Assembly: GCA_034620365.1 (NCBI GenBank)
Contig: JAQGEQ010000011.1
Span: 744,001 to 808,000, forward strand
Length of the DNA stretch: 64,000 nucleotides
Origin: Pegea sp. RAD2-039
Lineage: Eukaryota; Chordata; Thaliacea; Salpida; Salpidae
Direction of reading: 5' to 3'
A program made the position numbers and the translations under genes. Shown here in pieces: positions 42,001 through 51,858 of the stretch (position 1 is its first letter; each line of letters starts with the position of its first letter). The notes under the pieces are model-generated. The model was not told where the DNA came from, did no database searches, and saw only the letters and a list, made by a program, of their open reading frames with translations.

Positions 42001-45000
42001 GTTTCATAATTTTACGCCCACCTTTATATGGTAGGGCAAATTTAACCAGGTGACCACCAACGACGTGAATAATCCTCAATGGCAAAATATGTTTCTTAAG
42101 GTGAATATGATACGGATAGTAAAGCAATAAAAATGCGGTATTACAGTGGCATATCTGATAAAATTATTGATACAAAGAATAAGACAGCCTTAGTTAGATG
42201 AAAAATTCTTTCAAGTTTAAGTCTAGTCTAAATATCTCAGAAAATAGTGAAAAAGTTTGTAAGTCCCAAAGCCGGTAATTGGTCTTCATATAATCAAACT
42301 AAATAAGTATTCAATAATGTCAGGTCGTTGTAAAATGCTGCTTTGTTAGAGCAATCTTTGTCAAAAATAAGTCTTTAGATCATGTTTTGGAATATGCCAA
42401 AATATTTAATGACCATGTAAGTTGCTATTCAACAGTTTCACCTCGTTTGCTTCGATGCGTCGACTTCTATAGTGTTGCAAAACGATGTTTTTTGTTCACA
42501 AAGCCAAATATAAGCTACCAAATAAGAAATCTTCGAAAAGCTAACGCCTTAAGGTTGATACTAAATCTTATATCTAACTAATATGAACTTAATAAGAGAA
42601 ACTACTTTTGATAAACGAAAATTAAAAACATTTCAAAACGAACCAACGAGTTGCTTGTGAGATTTCCAGGAAAGAGTAAAAAGTAATCTTTGGGCTCTAG
42701 CATGAATTTGATCGAATCTAAATAAAGTATTCTCTCATTTCTTGACCAACAGGGGTTTTCGGTTCCTTATAGCTCTTTTTTTTCAGGACGTTCACAGAGC
42801 ATGAATTATTAAGAGCTTTTATCCACCGTAGAAAACCGAAGAAAGTAACTTAAGCAAGGCTAATTCGAGATATTAAACATTGCTTTTTCTGCTTATTGGA
42901 AATGAAAACTGTCTGACAATAGTCAACAGTTAAACTTGTGAACCACATCATTAATCAACCTACTTATTTATACATAGGATGATTCTTATACTGATTGATT
43001 CGAATAAACGTTACTTAAACTTTATCACTTAAGGTTTCGTTTTTAATTGTATAAAATAACATTTCAAAGTAAAAACATCGGAAATTTTAAACAAAAATCT
43101 GTCGTTAACTCTTAGTTTAAAGACATTGATCAATAAGCTATATCAAAAAAATTCGATTTAATGATTTGTTGTTTTATTCTAGAAATAATGTTTTCAATGG
43201 CAATGTTTTAACTGTTTAAATTTTATCACATGCAGTTATTTTAAAACTATAATTTTACTATAAAAACTTATCACTAAAATGGTTTTGGGAAATTGCTTTT
43301 GTTTGACTTCCAAATTTAAAATCGTGTTAAATTGCAGTGCTTCGGCATCTTGTTTAAAACAAATCGATATATCTTTGAAACAATAATTAACGAGAAATTT
43401 CTTATAGTTTCTTAAGATCAAACAATTAGTTTCGTTTCTAGTTTAAATTATTACATTTAGATTAAAAAACTCAGAACAAAACTAATTGTAGTTTCAACAT
43501 CTGTTGTAAACAAAAGTATGAAAGCTTGAAATGAACAAAAGCAAAATATTTTCATTTCAAACTGATTAATATTGATTTTGTAAGGTAGTATCACAAGAAA
43601 TTTCAGCAAGCCCAAAAGTAGAAGAAACACAGAGCATTTTAAAACTATCCATCAGCTCAAGTTCGCAGCAATTCATATTGACAACGCATCACAAGCTGTG
43701 CTTAAACATAGACAATTACTTTGCAAGATAGAATAAAATTACTACTGGTTCTCGACTCTAACAGCTTTATTATCACTTGTAGTTCTAAAGTTAAAAGCAA
43801 AATTAGAAAAAAAGAACACTGAGTAGTATAGGTAAGCTGCGTAAGAATCGTAAATTATGCATATGCTCGCGCAGTAGCAACCGCAAATATGGTTACGGTT
43901 GAAAGAAAAAAAGTAAATTGAATAAAAGTACCCCTGTTGCCAATACAAGGTACATAGATAATTTGTTAACTTATTAATCGTAAATAAACCTAAAATTATC
44001 TTATTTAACTTAGTATGATCAATAAATGATTGTGAAAAATAACTCTTTAATTGTACCACCCATATTGAATTCTAATTTCTGATTAGACTTTCTCACAAGT
44101 ATTTCAACGGAATCAGTAGTTTCAATCGCTTAACTATAATAATTTTACCCTTGAATTCCAATTGAAAAGATAAACTTTTAAGAATATAGCATTTTATTCA
44201 ATTTTCATGTAAGTAAGGGCAACTTGGTAATTTCAGGCTTATTTTTTTCATGCAATATTCTGTTCAACTTGTAATAAACAAAATACGGAAACAAATGCCC
44301 AAGGCAGTAAATCAATCTTTATTTTTGTAAATAGAAAGCAAGCATCTAGTTTCTACTTAACTTTGCTCAACATTTTAGTCAGATATATTTATCTTTTCAA
44401 CTTACTTCCTTTACATTTTCAGACTAATTAACAATCAAAGGCTTTATTGTGACTATAAAAATTGAAAATTTTAAAAACTTTTAAAATTTTGTATAAGATT
44501 TTGACAGAGTTGAAATAATTTAAGCTAAGAAGATGCCTGCCTAAATTTCAACCAATTTTTATAACATTTAAAATAGAGTAAAATATATATTTATACACTT
44601 ATGAATAATATTGATAGTATATATTTAAACAAAAAGTATATTATGAGAAAACAAAATGATTGATGAAATCAAACTTTATAAACATTTATAGATAAATAGG
44701 AAGAAATAAATAAATAATAAGTAAAGTAAACATTTGAAAACAAAAATTTTCTAGAATACTTAATTTTATAAATTCAGACGTTTTTCAAAGAAAAACGTAA
44801 AATTTTCTCTCAATTTTCACTTAGCTCTTTGCGTACTTACTATCTGAAGGTTACTTTAAGAGCATATCGAAAAATAAGACTGAATTCTCAGTGAGAGGTT
44901 TAGAAATAAAACCATGGCTTTATGATGAGTACAAGTAGATCCATGGCTGTCAAGTATGGATAGGATTCTTCAATAATCTACTCCTAACATAGACAGTAGC

Positions 45001-48000
45001 GTAAAGGAGGTTCGACATAAGAATAGCAAGAATGAAAGTTGAAGCTCTTTTGCTTGAGTTAAGACTCTACTTTCAGTGCAACAGAAAATCATTTTACACA
45101 TGAACGGAAAAAGGTCTTACCGCCAAAAGTTGTCTTTTGACAAAGACTCGGGCATCAACAACGGAGAGTTGTGAAAATTTTGCTGACTTTTCTCTAAATA
45201 ACATCATTCACTCGACAATCATCCCAAGAGCTACCGTTAGTTGCATTAAATAAGGAAAACCTAACAGAAAGATTTTTCTTTAAAGAATCACTCAGTTAAA
45301 TCCGTCGACGAAGACCTACGACCCTAACCTATTCTTGAGTAACTTGACGTACGTAAAGTCAGTTTCGGCGCCATAAGAATTAAGACTTCACTTCTGGTCT
45401 TTCTCATCGCCAATATCATTATTATCGACTTGTAGACGCCGAACCATTTCAGAGACGATCAAGTTAGAATTTTAGTGGGTGACATGAAGCAGACGCGGTG
45501 TAGTTAGCCAAAATATTACAATAGAAGTAATAAGCCGCATTCTTAAGAAAGTTGTAAAGAAATGAAGTGTCGATGCCAATCATAAGACAACTTTGATATG
45601 AATCTGAAGTTATTTTTATGTTCTGTGTACGAGATTAGAGATTTATTGATAATGCTGATGTGATTTCATGTTTTACTAATCTATAAACTCTTAAAGATGA
45701 TTAATGAAGTTACAATTTCTATTTTAGACTTTTCTGAAGTTTAAAAGAAAGCGATTAAAAAGTATTCTTTTGTTGGTAAGAGAAATGTGGAGCTAACTTG
45801 AAATGTATGAACAAGAAAGTAAGCAGTGATCAGCATTTCAATTGAGTGGGCTCTTACATGTAATTGAGTATGGCTCGTACTTGGTCCTTGAACGCAAAAA
45901 ATAATTTCCATTTTAAGTAAAAGCCAAGTGAGAGTGGTATGTTGTTGCTGAACAAACAATCAAGAACTAAAGAACTAGTTAATGGTAAGAGTACTTAAGA
46001 TACATTCATTCCTACAAGGGTTTTCGCACAATAGCTTTCAATTGAAATTGTAAGTTGGTTTACTTGCTAGAAAGTAACAAAGTACTCAGCAAATTCTGTT
46101 TCATTTTATTAAAATGTAGAACATAAACTTAAGTAAGGAAAAAGTATTTCTTTTATCTTTTTTGATGTTGAAATATTTTATAAACACTATAAAAATGAAT
46201 TACAAATCTAAACTTACAAATATAATCAAATATGTATAAATCAAATAAACTACAATAAGAGTTGACATTTACATAATAACAGCAAACATGAGAAAATACT
46301 ACATTGAAACTTTTTCTGGTTTAAAAATAGAAAACTCTACTCTGATCAATATAGTTTAATACATCGTATTTAAAATACCTTGTTTAAGTTTAAAATGTTT
46401 TTCCATTTTTGTGGCCCAAAAAAGAAACAAGAAACCTACAATTTTGAATGGTTTTGTGCTATTACCGACCCTCCCCCCTTACTTAAGTAATTTGTCGGAA
46501 GTTTTTACTTATAAAAAATTTTATACTTTTAAAAATCTGTTGTAAACTGAAAATAAAAGAGTTTTATTGCTATAAAGTGCTTTCTGATATTATATGACGT
46601 GGAGCACTTGGAATATTTATTTTTGTTTGCTTGGTCAACGATATTCAATTGTGATAGAGTAATAACGTTTTGGTCCAAAATATTATTGGAAAAATTAACG
46701 AAAATCTGCTGCGAAAAGAAATTCTGAAAATAAAGATAATATTTTGAACGCCTAAAAAGTTTTTTTTGACTTTGCTTATAAGTGAAAATCAAAAACTTAA
46801 TTTACAAATAAAGGTAGATATGTACTTGTGTGGTGTTATGTCACGTGACTAAATTATAGATTAATCAATTTTTGTCGTTGGTATGTTTTAACATAAAAGC
46901 TTGGAACTGTGCCATATGCTGGTTCGTATCATAAAACATGGTGTTTAATGCTAAAATCAAAGTTAAAGTAAGTAATGCTGACAAAAAAACTGACTTTTTT
47001 CAATACTTTTAGTTACTTGCGCATTAATATTTCTACAGTTTACTTAAGTCAACCACAAAATCCTTAAACATTTCTTGATTCTTTTTATTGATTAGATTAT
47101 TCTTCCAATATATCGTTGTAATTTTTGGTAATTTTTCAAAAACATAGCTAATCAGGCACATGACTAGTCATCTTTAAATCGAATAAGAGAAAACACTTGC
47201 GGTAAGCTCTTTAAATAAATTGTTTGTACTACCAAAAGGCTTAATTACTACATCATGCATTATTTAGCAGTTATTAGTAAGTGAGAAGATGTAATGCATT
47301 TAAAGAGACTAAAAATATCAAGTTAAAAGGTTTAGAAGTAGTAAAAAATTCAAAGTTAGCAACTACAAGTTTAAAAAACATATTTACAGAATTGGCTTGC
47401 TTATAAATAACACGAAAGTATTTCTCAAAGATAAAAGATAATTATTTTTATAGATCACATTTATGAAATAAATTGATTTAATTGGTTTATTTCTAGATAT
47501 AAGATATTTGTAGTTTATTAACACTTTCTGCAATTAAATATTAATAAAATCACGATTGGATTCACTATCAGTTTTTCAGTACTTATTACTGTCAATTAGT
47601 TAGTTTCAGAATCAGCAAATTTTCACAGTAAACTACTAGTTCTTTTCTTAGACTTAAGTAGAAATAGGTAGACATCTTTGTATAAGAAAACAATGAGAAA
47701 ACCAATCTGGTAACAAAGCTTGAAGTATTTGGTAATCTTTTATTGATGAAAAACGGACGTCTTTTTTATCTAAGCTTTCCATACCCAATACTTGTTCAAA
47801 ATAATTATTTAGTACTCTGGTTCAAAACTATTGCCAGTAGGTTGCGGTTTAACAGGCTGTCTTAGAGCCTGCAGCTTCTTTATCTGCCTTGACTTAATTA
47901 GGCCACTGTGAACAGCGCCAAGCTTTAGTATAGGTAATCTTTCCAGCTTTCTTGCCGCCCGTAGTACTTCTTTCAAGGCAAGTGTCAGTTATCTTCTGCT

Positions 48001-50780
48001 TTCTGGCCTTGTTAGCTTTTTCTACTATTTTAACGTGGTATTCTGGATAATAGGATGCTTGAAAAACCAGATTAAGTGAAAGTTTGATTTATACCAGTTG
48101 CAAATATAATTAGTAAATAATCAGTAATTTTTTCACATTTCATATCAACCGTTAAAGTGATATAAGTGATTCAAAGTTGTTTTTATTAGCTGAATTTCCA
48201 TAAAATGATGAAATATTAAAGTTTATTTTGCATTCTATTTCAAATTTATTTCTATTTACAAACTAAGTTTATTGTTTTGATAGCAGTAAATGTATTTCAG
48301 AACATCTTAATGCGAATTTCTTGCAAAATCTTATATGTCTCTATGATACGGTTCATTTGTCAATACAAAAATGATCTTACTGTCGTGAATACAGGCGGTG
48401 ATAAGGCTTTTAATCTTCCCTATGCTCTGTCAACAATAATGCTGTGACATTAGTTCAGTAAGCTATCATTCCTACCCCTTTGTGTACAATCTAATTACAA
48501 AGTATAAATATTTTGAGTCCTTTAACTGGGCTTCCCTTTTTTAGTATTGATCTTGCACTATAAAATAGTTCAAACTCCCAACCAGCTTACTTTTGCTGTT
48601 TACATTTAAATGAAAACATTTCTAAATCTAAAAGCACTAAAATCTTGATCAACAAAGCGTTATAATGAAACGCCCAGTTGATCAAATTTCGATTTCTATC
48701 CTTTTTTTAATATTTACTTTTTAAATATATAAACCACATGTACATGAAACTTAAGCAATAAGTCAGCTTATTAAACCACTAAAAATACCTTACTTAAATG
48801 TTCGGTTTGTTTTTACTATTTTATACCAAAACTATATTATTAAAATCTCACGACAACTCTTACCACAGCTGTCAGAATGAGTTAGCAAAAAGTTAAGAAT
48901 AAAAAAGAAATATGAATCGATTTCAACCGAAATATGTGCAGACGTAAATTTTAAATCATCTTGTAAATTCCAAAAACGACTTTTTATCTAAAACATGTTC
49001 GTATCATACCACTGCTTATATTCATCTATCTATGTTGCTTCACAACAGTAAAAATTCATTAACATGTAAAAAACCTTTGTTATCCACAAGAAAAATTTCA
49101 TCTTATTTATCCGGTTACAAACACATTTTGACAGCTAAGATCATAAAAGGTAAAAAATGCTATGTCTGACAAAACTCTAGATGACTTCTAGACGGTGCTT
49201 TTTCGAAAATGTAATTTATTTGGAAATTTGTAGCAAATTTTAATCCTGCTTGTTTTCGAAACAAAATAAGAAAATCTTGAAAATCATTTTGAGAAAAAAT
49301 TGTTATTGAAAACAATTGGCTTTTAACTAACTAAGTAAACAAAAGTCTTCTTTTTTGGTTATAGTTTTGTAAACTTCTCGTCTGGTTTCTACGCAATAGA
49401 AAAGGAATCTTATTAACTAGCAAGTGAAGATTTTTATGGCGTTTTAAGAATCTCCTGCAGAGCAAGAGCTCTTGTCATGAACGTCTAAGTCTTAGACATA
49501 AGCTTGCATGCTTTGACTAATATGCATCATTTTGTTTCTAGAACGACAAGACCTTGACGCTTGACATCTATGTGGAGAAAAGAGCTAAGCTTCTGTAAGA
49601 CCCTAATGAAACTTTCCGAAGATGCACTTGAAAAACTGCAAAGTCAACATTAACAAGTCTAGCTAAAATATAGTTTTCAATCTTCATTATGACCGCATTA
49701 GGACGATTGACCTTAAGTTACAAATTTTATCATTTTTAACTCAATGAAAACATTTCTTCAATATAGCTTAATGCTACCAAAAGCTTGTGTGCAGCAGCAA
49801 TACTGAATTATCTGTTACTTGCTAATTAGACTTGACTTGTAAAAACAATCCCACTTCCGCTTGGTAAGTAGTAAAAAGAATCTAAAATACATTATTAATC
49901 TTTCTACAGCCCAAGCTCGTTAGAAATCTTCCTCTTATTGAGCCAGAAGAAAAATTCTCATTTTGCTGCCAACCTTATGTTCTTATTTTTCCATGGACTT
50001 AATAATAACAAGATTTGTTCTTTTGAAAGCATCCTTAACTAAATCCCTTTCTTCATAAAAAGACGTAATACAGAGTGGTACGGAATAATCTAAAAAAGGT
50101 TTTGAAGACTTAAATTAGCCAAAAGGCTTACACAACTGCATAAAGATAATGGCCAAGAAAAGAAGCTTCGACTCAGCTTTAAATATCAACTCAACGCCAA
50201 TGACAAATTTATAAATGTGAGAAGTTACCGAGCAACGCTACTTTGTTTAAATTGAGCCATGATGTTTGGATTGTAAATTAAACAACATATCGCAATGTTT
50301 AGTTTAAAATGCAAAAATGCACCATCACTTATATCGATTCAAAAAATTCTTTTTAATTTTTTTTTGACTTAAGTGACAAGAAAATCTGGTTTACGCTAAA
50401 GCATCAACTAATTAGATTGAGTATCTGACTTTCTATAGCATCAATTACAAATATCAGATTCCTTTTGATAGAAATGTTGAGCTGTTTTGAAAACCATTTT
50501 GCGTGATATGATTATAATGAAATGTTTAAACGACTTTTTGTTTTACGAGTTTAGGTTAAACTGAAGCTTGAAAATAAGTTAAGTGTTGAGCTCGCAATCA
50601 CAAAAAACTATCTAAGAAGTTATATTTTAGATGAACATTTACTCACATTGAGTTTGAAGTATTCCAGTAGATCGGTCCCAGGACTCTTCCTCCATCAACA
50701 GTGGCACATTCCAAACACCAAATGACAACACTAATAGTTATAGTGTACAGCATCAAATCTTCCATTCTTGTACTTCGCAT
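8626..50780 (-). CDS. Transmembrane (B-type) ephrin, five-exon gene
   Basis: Ephrins are membrane-anchored ligands of Eph receptor tyrosine kinases that act at cell-cell contacts in guidance and boundary formation. The coding sequence is the join 50780-50647, 38042-37762, 20446-20348, 11663-11517, 9074-8626. It totals 1110 nt, giving 369 residues, and every junction keeps frame (phases 2, 1, 1, 1). Predicted order: signal peptide about 1-29; receptor-binding domain about 36-168 with GPIYWNTSN near its start, LDIICP, the loop SPSPWGLEF and four cysteines (66, 93, 104, 156); Ser/Asn-rich stalk about 172-251; membrane span about 252-274; cytoplasmic tail of about 95 residues. The YYVISTSDG and GGAC stretches after the loop match the vertebrate ephrin-B pattern closely. 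The membrane span plus tail, rather than a GPI signal, makes it B-like. The family call is secure; the exact orthologue is not. Splice sites are read by eye, without transcript support. Confidence 0.95.
9075..11516 (-). other. Ephrin intron 4
   Basis: Bounded by GTGAAG and TTTCAG. The sequence is AT-rich, and I see no coding exon or recognisable element within it. Confidence 0.85.
11517..11663 (-). CDS. Ephrin exon 4: extracellular stalk
   Basis: A 147-nt exon with acceptor TTATTCGCAG and donor GTGAAG. In phase it codes EDLSDKSGESIEESIPTNPI, then a stretch rich in N, P, Q and S, ending DTSSEI (residues 172-220 plus one base). There are no cysteines or hydrophobic runs, as expected of the flexible, poorly conserved membrane-proximal stalk of ephrins. 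N209 (NIS) is a possible N-glycosylation site. The call rests on splice sites, matching phases on both sides and composition, not on sequence homology. Confidence 0.85.
   Translation of the reverse strand, partial: RICLTRAESLLKSRFLRILFKQIQATTQNKNLIIIFQIFHQNKILQVK
13200..13520. promoter_or_regulatory. G+C-raised structured patch in intron 3 (possible enhancer, exon or ncRNA)
   Basis: This 0.3-kb patch is clearly richer in G+C than its surroundings. It contains the palindrome TCACGTGA (13292-13299), a bHLH-type E-box of the USF/MITF kind, followed by CAGCTG (13303-13308). It has two stem-loops. The first is 13236-13262 (TGCATACAGT pairing with ACTGT and ATGCA, two-base bulge). The second is 13421-13458 (CGCCCTT and CTCATT pairing with AATGAG and AAGGGCG, seven-base loop). 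It also has exon-like frames on both strands. Its role is an inference; nothing here identifies a known element. Confidence 0.35.
13338..13405 (+). other. Exon-like open segment, plus strand
   Basis: A 68-nt segment lies between TCATCGCAG and a GTAAGC donor. One frame is fully open and not AT-biased: it begins DAARSCCFNEHAEDPLLEVT, with phase 2 in and phase 1 out. I found no matching neighbouring exon. The opposite strand also has an open 50-codon frame here (13401-13249, starting MSDFKQRVFC). Both strands cannot be coding in the same way, so the openness may simply reflect the higher G+C. Confidence 0.2.
15133..15146 (+). promoter_or_regulatory. RFX-type X-box
   Basis: GTTTCCATAGTAAC fits the degenerate X-box consensus RYYNYYWWRRNRAC bound by RFX factors at promoters of ciliary genes. 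It lies 62 bp before an ATG (15208) that is directly followed by a splice donor, the usual X-box distance. The motif is partly palindromic, so orientation is taken from the ATG. Confidence 0.4.
15208..16410 (+). CDS. Possible small nested gene in ephrin intron 3 (speculative)
   Basis: Exon 1 would contribute only the start codon: CAATCATG followed by donor GTGAGA at 15211. A strong acceptor (TTTCACAG) precedes 16195, and from there a frame of 71 codons runs open to TAG at 16408-16410 in exactly the phase needed. It starts LTFTSFTILYHKDKLLALIS and is rich in basic residues and cysteine (ICDCC). AATAAA lies downstream near 16704 and 16716. A further exon-like block at 15798-15924 (TTTTTTTACAG acceptor, GTAAGT donor) would put an early stop in frame if included. 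I recognise no family. A non-coding spliced transcript or chance are real alternatives. Confidence 0.22.
15798..15924 (+). other. Exon-like block with strong splice sites
   Basis: 127 nt with TTTTTTTACAG before it and GTAAGT after it on the plus strand. It lies between the two parts of the possible nested unit. In the frame set by the upstream ATG it stops after about 22 codons, so it would be a non-coding, alternative or terminating exon if used. Confidence 0.2.
17502..17650. repeat. Two interleaved inverted repeats
   Basis: ATAAAACTTTAGA (17519-17531) recurs inverted and exact at 17638-17650. TACACCCTT (17502-17510) recurs inverted at 17610-17618. The two pairs have different centres, so this is not one simple hairpin. 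It could be the remains of a small non-autonomous DNA element, or chance in AT-rich DNA. Confidence 0.35.
17931..17942. repeat. (TA)6 microsatellite
   Basis: Six TA dinucleotides in a row within an AT-rich stretch. Confidence 0.8.
18566..18870 (-). pseudogene. Coding-like relic, unrecognised, minus strand
   Basis: One frame reads through AANKNTCHTMPITRTII and on to FHNVSWAADGMRVFIYKDND, ending at 18618. An overlapping frame just after reads KENATEFIVEQKDFDFLVES and stops at 18566. Composition (W, C, D, G, mixed codons) is unlike the F/I/L/K-rich chance frames around it. The frame shifts at least once and has at least one further interruption upstream, so it is not an intact exon. It does not continue the ephrin. 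I do not recognise the family; a decayed gene copy or mobile-element fragment are both possible. Confidence 0.35.
20348..20446 (-). CDS. Ephrin exon 3: end of receptor-binding domain
   Basis: A 99-nt exon too short for a simple open-frame search, found by looking for the missing ephrin block. It is preceded by TTTTTTACAG and followed by GTAAAATATG. Joined in phase 1 to exon 2 it completes YYVISTSDGS, then reads RSGMESMRGGACTHYNMKLE and ends MKIHEKR. This matches the vertebrate ephrin-B block with STSNGS, then GGVC and TRAMKILMKV. C156 is the fourth conserved cysteine. The donor GTAAAA is weaker than the others, but the phase (1) fits exon 4 exactly. Confidence 0.92.
27261..27272. repeat. 12-bp perfect palindrome AAACGGCCGTTT
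   Basis: A perfect palindrome with core CGGCCG, in intron 2. Confidence 0.9.
36461..36474. repeat. 14-bp perfect palindrome with G+C core
   Basis: ATACCGGCCGGTAT reads the same on both strands. Its eight-base CCGGCCGG core is very unusual in this AT-rich DNA. Confidence 0.9.
36793..36820. repeat. Perfect 12-bp stem with 4-base loop
   Basis: TTGGCATGTAAA, loop GCCA, then TTTACATGCCAA. It is a compact cruciform or RNA hairpin candidate inside intron 2. The stem is too short for a typical animal miRNA precursor unless extended by weaker pairing, which I do not see. Confidence 0.85.
37762..38042 (-). CDS. Ephrin exon 2: Eph-receptor-binding domain core
   Basis: Codes residues 45-138 plus one base of codon 139. 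The acceptor is TGTTTTAG ahead of 38042 and the donor is GTAAGT (37761-37756). The exon holds IEVDIDDKLDIICPRK, KLYLVSAENYRKC, INCDVPDQEKKYTFYF and SPSPWGLEF, then SYYVI at the exon end. These match, in order, the vertebrate segments around DKLDIICP, YKVYMV, LNCAKPDQ, FSPNLWGLEF and DYYIIS. C66, C93 and C104 are three of the four conserved disulphide cysteines. N94 (NAT) is a possible glycosylation site. The SPxxWGLEF loop is the segment known to insert into the Eph ligand-binding channel. The open frame continues past both splice sites (37691-38053), but the ephrin match stops exactly at them. Confidence 0.95.
39790..39801. repeat. 12-bp perfect palindrome TACCCCGGGGTA
   Basis: A perfect palindrome with an eight-base G+C core in intron 1. 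No flanking terminal repeats or duplications are evident. Confidence 0.9.
41910..41984 (+). other. Short open frame after a strong acceptor (doubtful)
   Basis: TTTTGTTACAG at 41883-41893 is followed by a 24-codon frame, beginning MTQSFVDELPPEAEIRKSML, before TAA. The composition looks coding-like, but there is no second exon, no family match and the length is easily random. Confidence 0.12.
44880..45620. other. G+C-raised, stop-filled patch in intron 1
   Basis: The sequence changes from AT-rich runs to mixed sequence with CG dinucleotides (GTCGACG, GACGTACG, GGCGCC). Short coding-like pieces interrupted by stops appear on the minus strand, for example ETDFTYVKLLKNRLG. It resembles decayed transposon or gene DNA, but no domain or terminal repeat could be recognised. 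Confidence 0.3.
47809..48088 (-). pseudogene. Coding-like relic, Lys/Arg-rich, unrecognised
   Basis: Within AT-rich intron 1, this 280-nt block is richer in G+C and has two long open frames in succession on the minus strand. The upstream one includes SYYPEYHVKIVEKANKARKQ. The downstream one includes RAARKLERLPILKLGAVHSG and runs to a TAA at 47811-47809. The frame changes once between them. The protein would be basic and helix-rich, like nucleolar or ribosomal proteins, but I cannot name it. A slight likeness of RKLERL...LKLG to the ribosomal L29e region RKLDRL...PKLG is too weak to rely on. I see no poly-A tract or flanking duplication to prove retrocopying. Confidence 0.35.
50647..50780 (-). 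CDS. Ephrin exon 1: start codon, signal peptide, start of binding domain
   Basis: This exon encodes residues 1-44 plus two bases of codon 45. The reading starts MRSTRMEDLMLYTITISVV, a charged N-terminus followed by a hydrophobic core (about residues 9-23). It then gives GPIYWNTSNS, the hallmark opening strand of ephrin domains (vertebrates have PIYWNSSN). It ends at a GTGAGT donor (minus strand, 50646-50641). In frame, no other ATG lies between this start and a stop near 50880. The second Met at codon 6 (50765) could also serve as the start. N40 in NTS is a possible glycosylation site. Confidence 0.9.
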
Positions 50781-51050
50781 TATCCAAAAGAGCAGCTGTT
50801 TTAAATCTTTCTTTTTGTCCCAAGCTTTTGGAGAAACAAACTGTTGATCTCTTCTAGAAGATTCTTCCGAAAAAACTTTTTAGATCACTAAATTTTTGAT
50901 TGCAGAAATTGTATAGATGGTTGTTGGCCAAATATTTTAATCAGAAAGTTAATAAATAAGTCAAAAAAGTTCTATTTGATTCTACATGCAATCAGAAATA
51001 ACTCTGAAAAAAAAAGAATGAATAAGTTGCGACAAATTTATATAAAACGT
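50781..51050 (-). promoter_or_regulatory. Ephrin 5' leader and possible core promoter
   Basis: On the minus strand a TATATAAA (51044-51037) is followed about 25 bases later by TTCATTC, which fits an initiator with its A at 51019. Just downstream comes TTTTTTTTTCAG (ending at 51006), a strong acceptor-like site, so the leader could instead be spliced to an upstream non-coding exon. From here to the ATG at 50780 no upstream ATG lies in frame after the last stop. AT richness makes the TATA call weak. Confidence 0.25.
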
Positions 51051-51858
51051 TATCTCCCCTTTTCATCACCATCATCTAAGTGATATTGCTTGTCGAAAAG
51101 GCTTAACTGCTAAAAAGATTAACTTTCAACTAGAAGTAAGTAGAATAAAATTCGTAGTGAAAATGAATGTTTTTAAAACAAAAGTAAATTAAAAATATTT
51201 TTTGTTATTCATAGTATGGAAACATAAAAAATAATACACAGCTAAAAACCAGTTGTCAAAGTATATTAGTCTGAATTTAACTGCGTCTAATCTACAAGTT
51301 GTAAGACTGATTAATCTTCATATTCCTACTCATCAGAAAATTTTTTAAACATTATTAAATGCTTCAGAGCTTCTTCAATCACTTGTAGCTTTGTTTGATC
51401 TGGTTACTTGTCTAATAACCAAGGGTGCTGAGTTTATTATCATATCTTTAACACATCAAGCTTAGCAATTGAAAAAAAAAGTTTCAAAATTTTTTCAAGT
51501 AACTCTAAGCATTATAAAATGACAAAATTACTTTTATCATGAATACAATTATTTGTCAAATAATTTTTTAATTTATACATTGTTGTATAAGTGAAAATAT
51601 TAAAGCTAGATTATTGGCAAAGATATATCGGCTTTTCTACATAATAACAAAAAACTTTAAAGCAAATGTAATTAATCAAGTAATAACAAAACGTTGAATA
51701 TTTGCTATAAATTTGCTTGATCTATGAATAGCGCTAACTAAGTAAAATAAAATTAAGATTCTGTCTTAACAAAGTAAATTGAAATCTAATCCATATATTG
51801 AACAAAAGCTCTGTTTAATTACTACGTCTAAGAAATTTCTATTGACATACTATATATG

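Larger units (their letters stand above)
38043..50646 (-). other. Ephrin intron 1
   Basis: A 12.6-kb first intron between GTGAGT and TGTTTTAG. It holds G+C-raised, stop-filled patches (about 40.4-40.75 kb, 44.9-45.6 kb, 49.4-49.7 kb), a coding-like relic at 47.81-48.09 kb and the palindrome at 39790-39801. First introns often carry enhancers, but I cannot assign any here. Confidence 0.85.

Noticed and set aside
43742-44059. 105-codon minus-strand frame
   Set aside because: Rich in F, Y, I and S with no domain. With about 8% stop codons per frame at this base composition, a frame this long is expected about once by chance in 64 kb on two strands.
45741-45959. 72-codon minus-strand frame
   Set aside because: It has a mildly coding-like middle but no family and no matching splice sites. 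It is included only as part of the mosaic patch.
46921-46940. GGTTCGTATC as a tRNA B box
   Set aside because: No A box at tRNA spacing and no acceptor stem.
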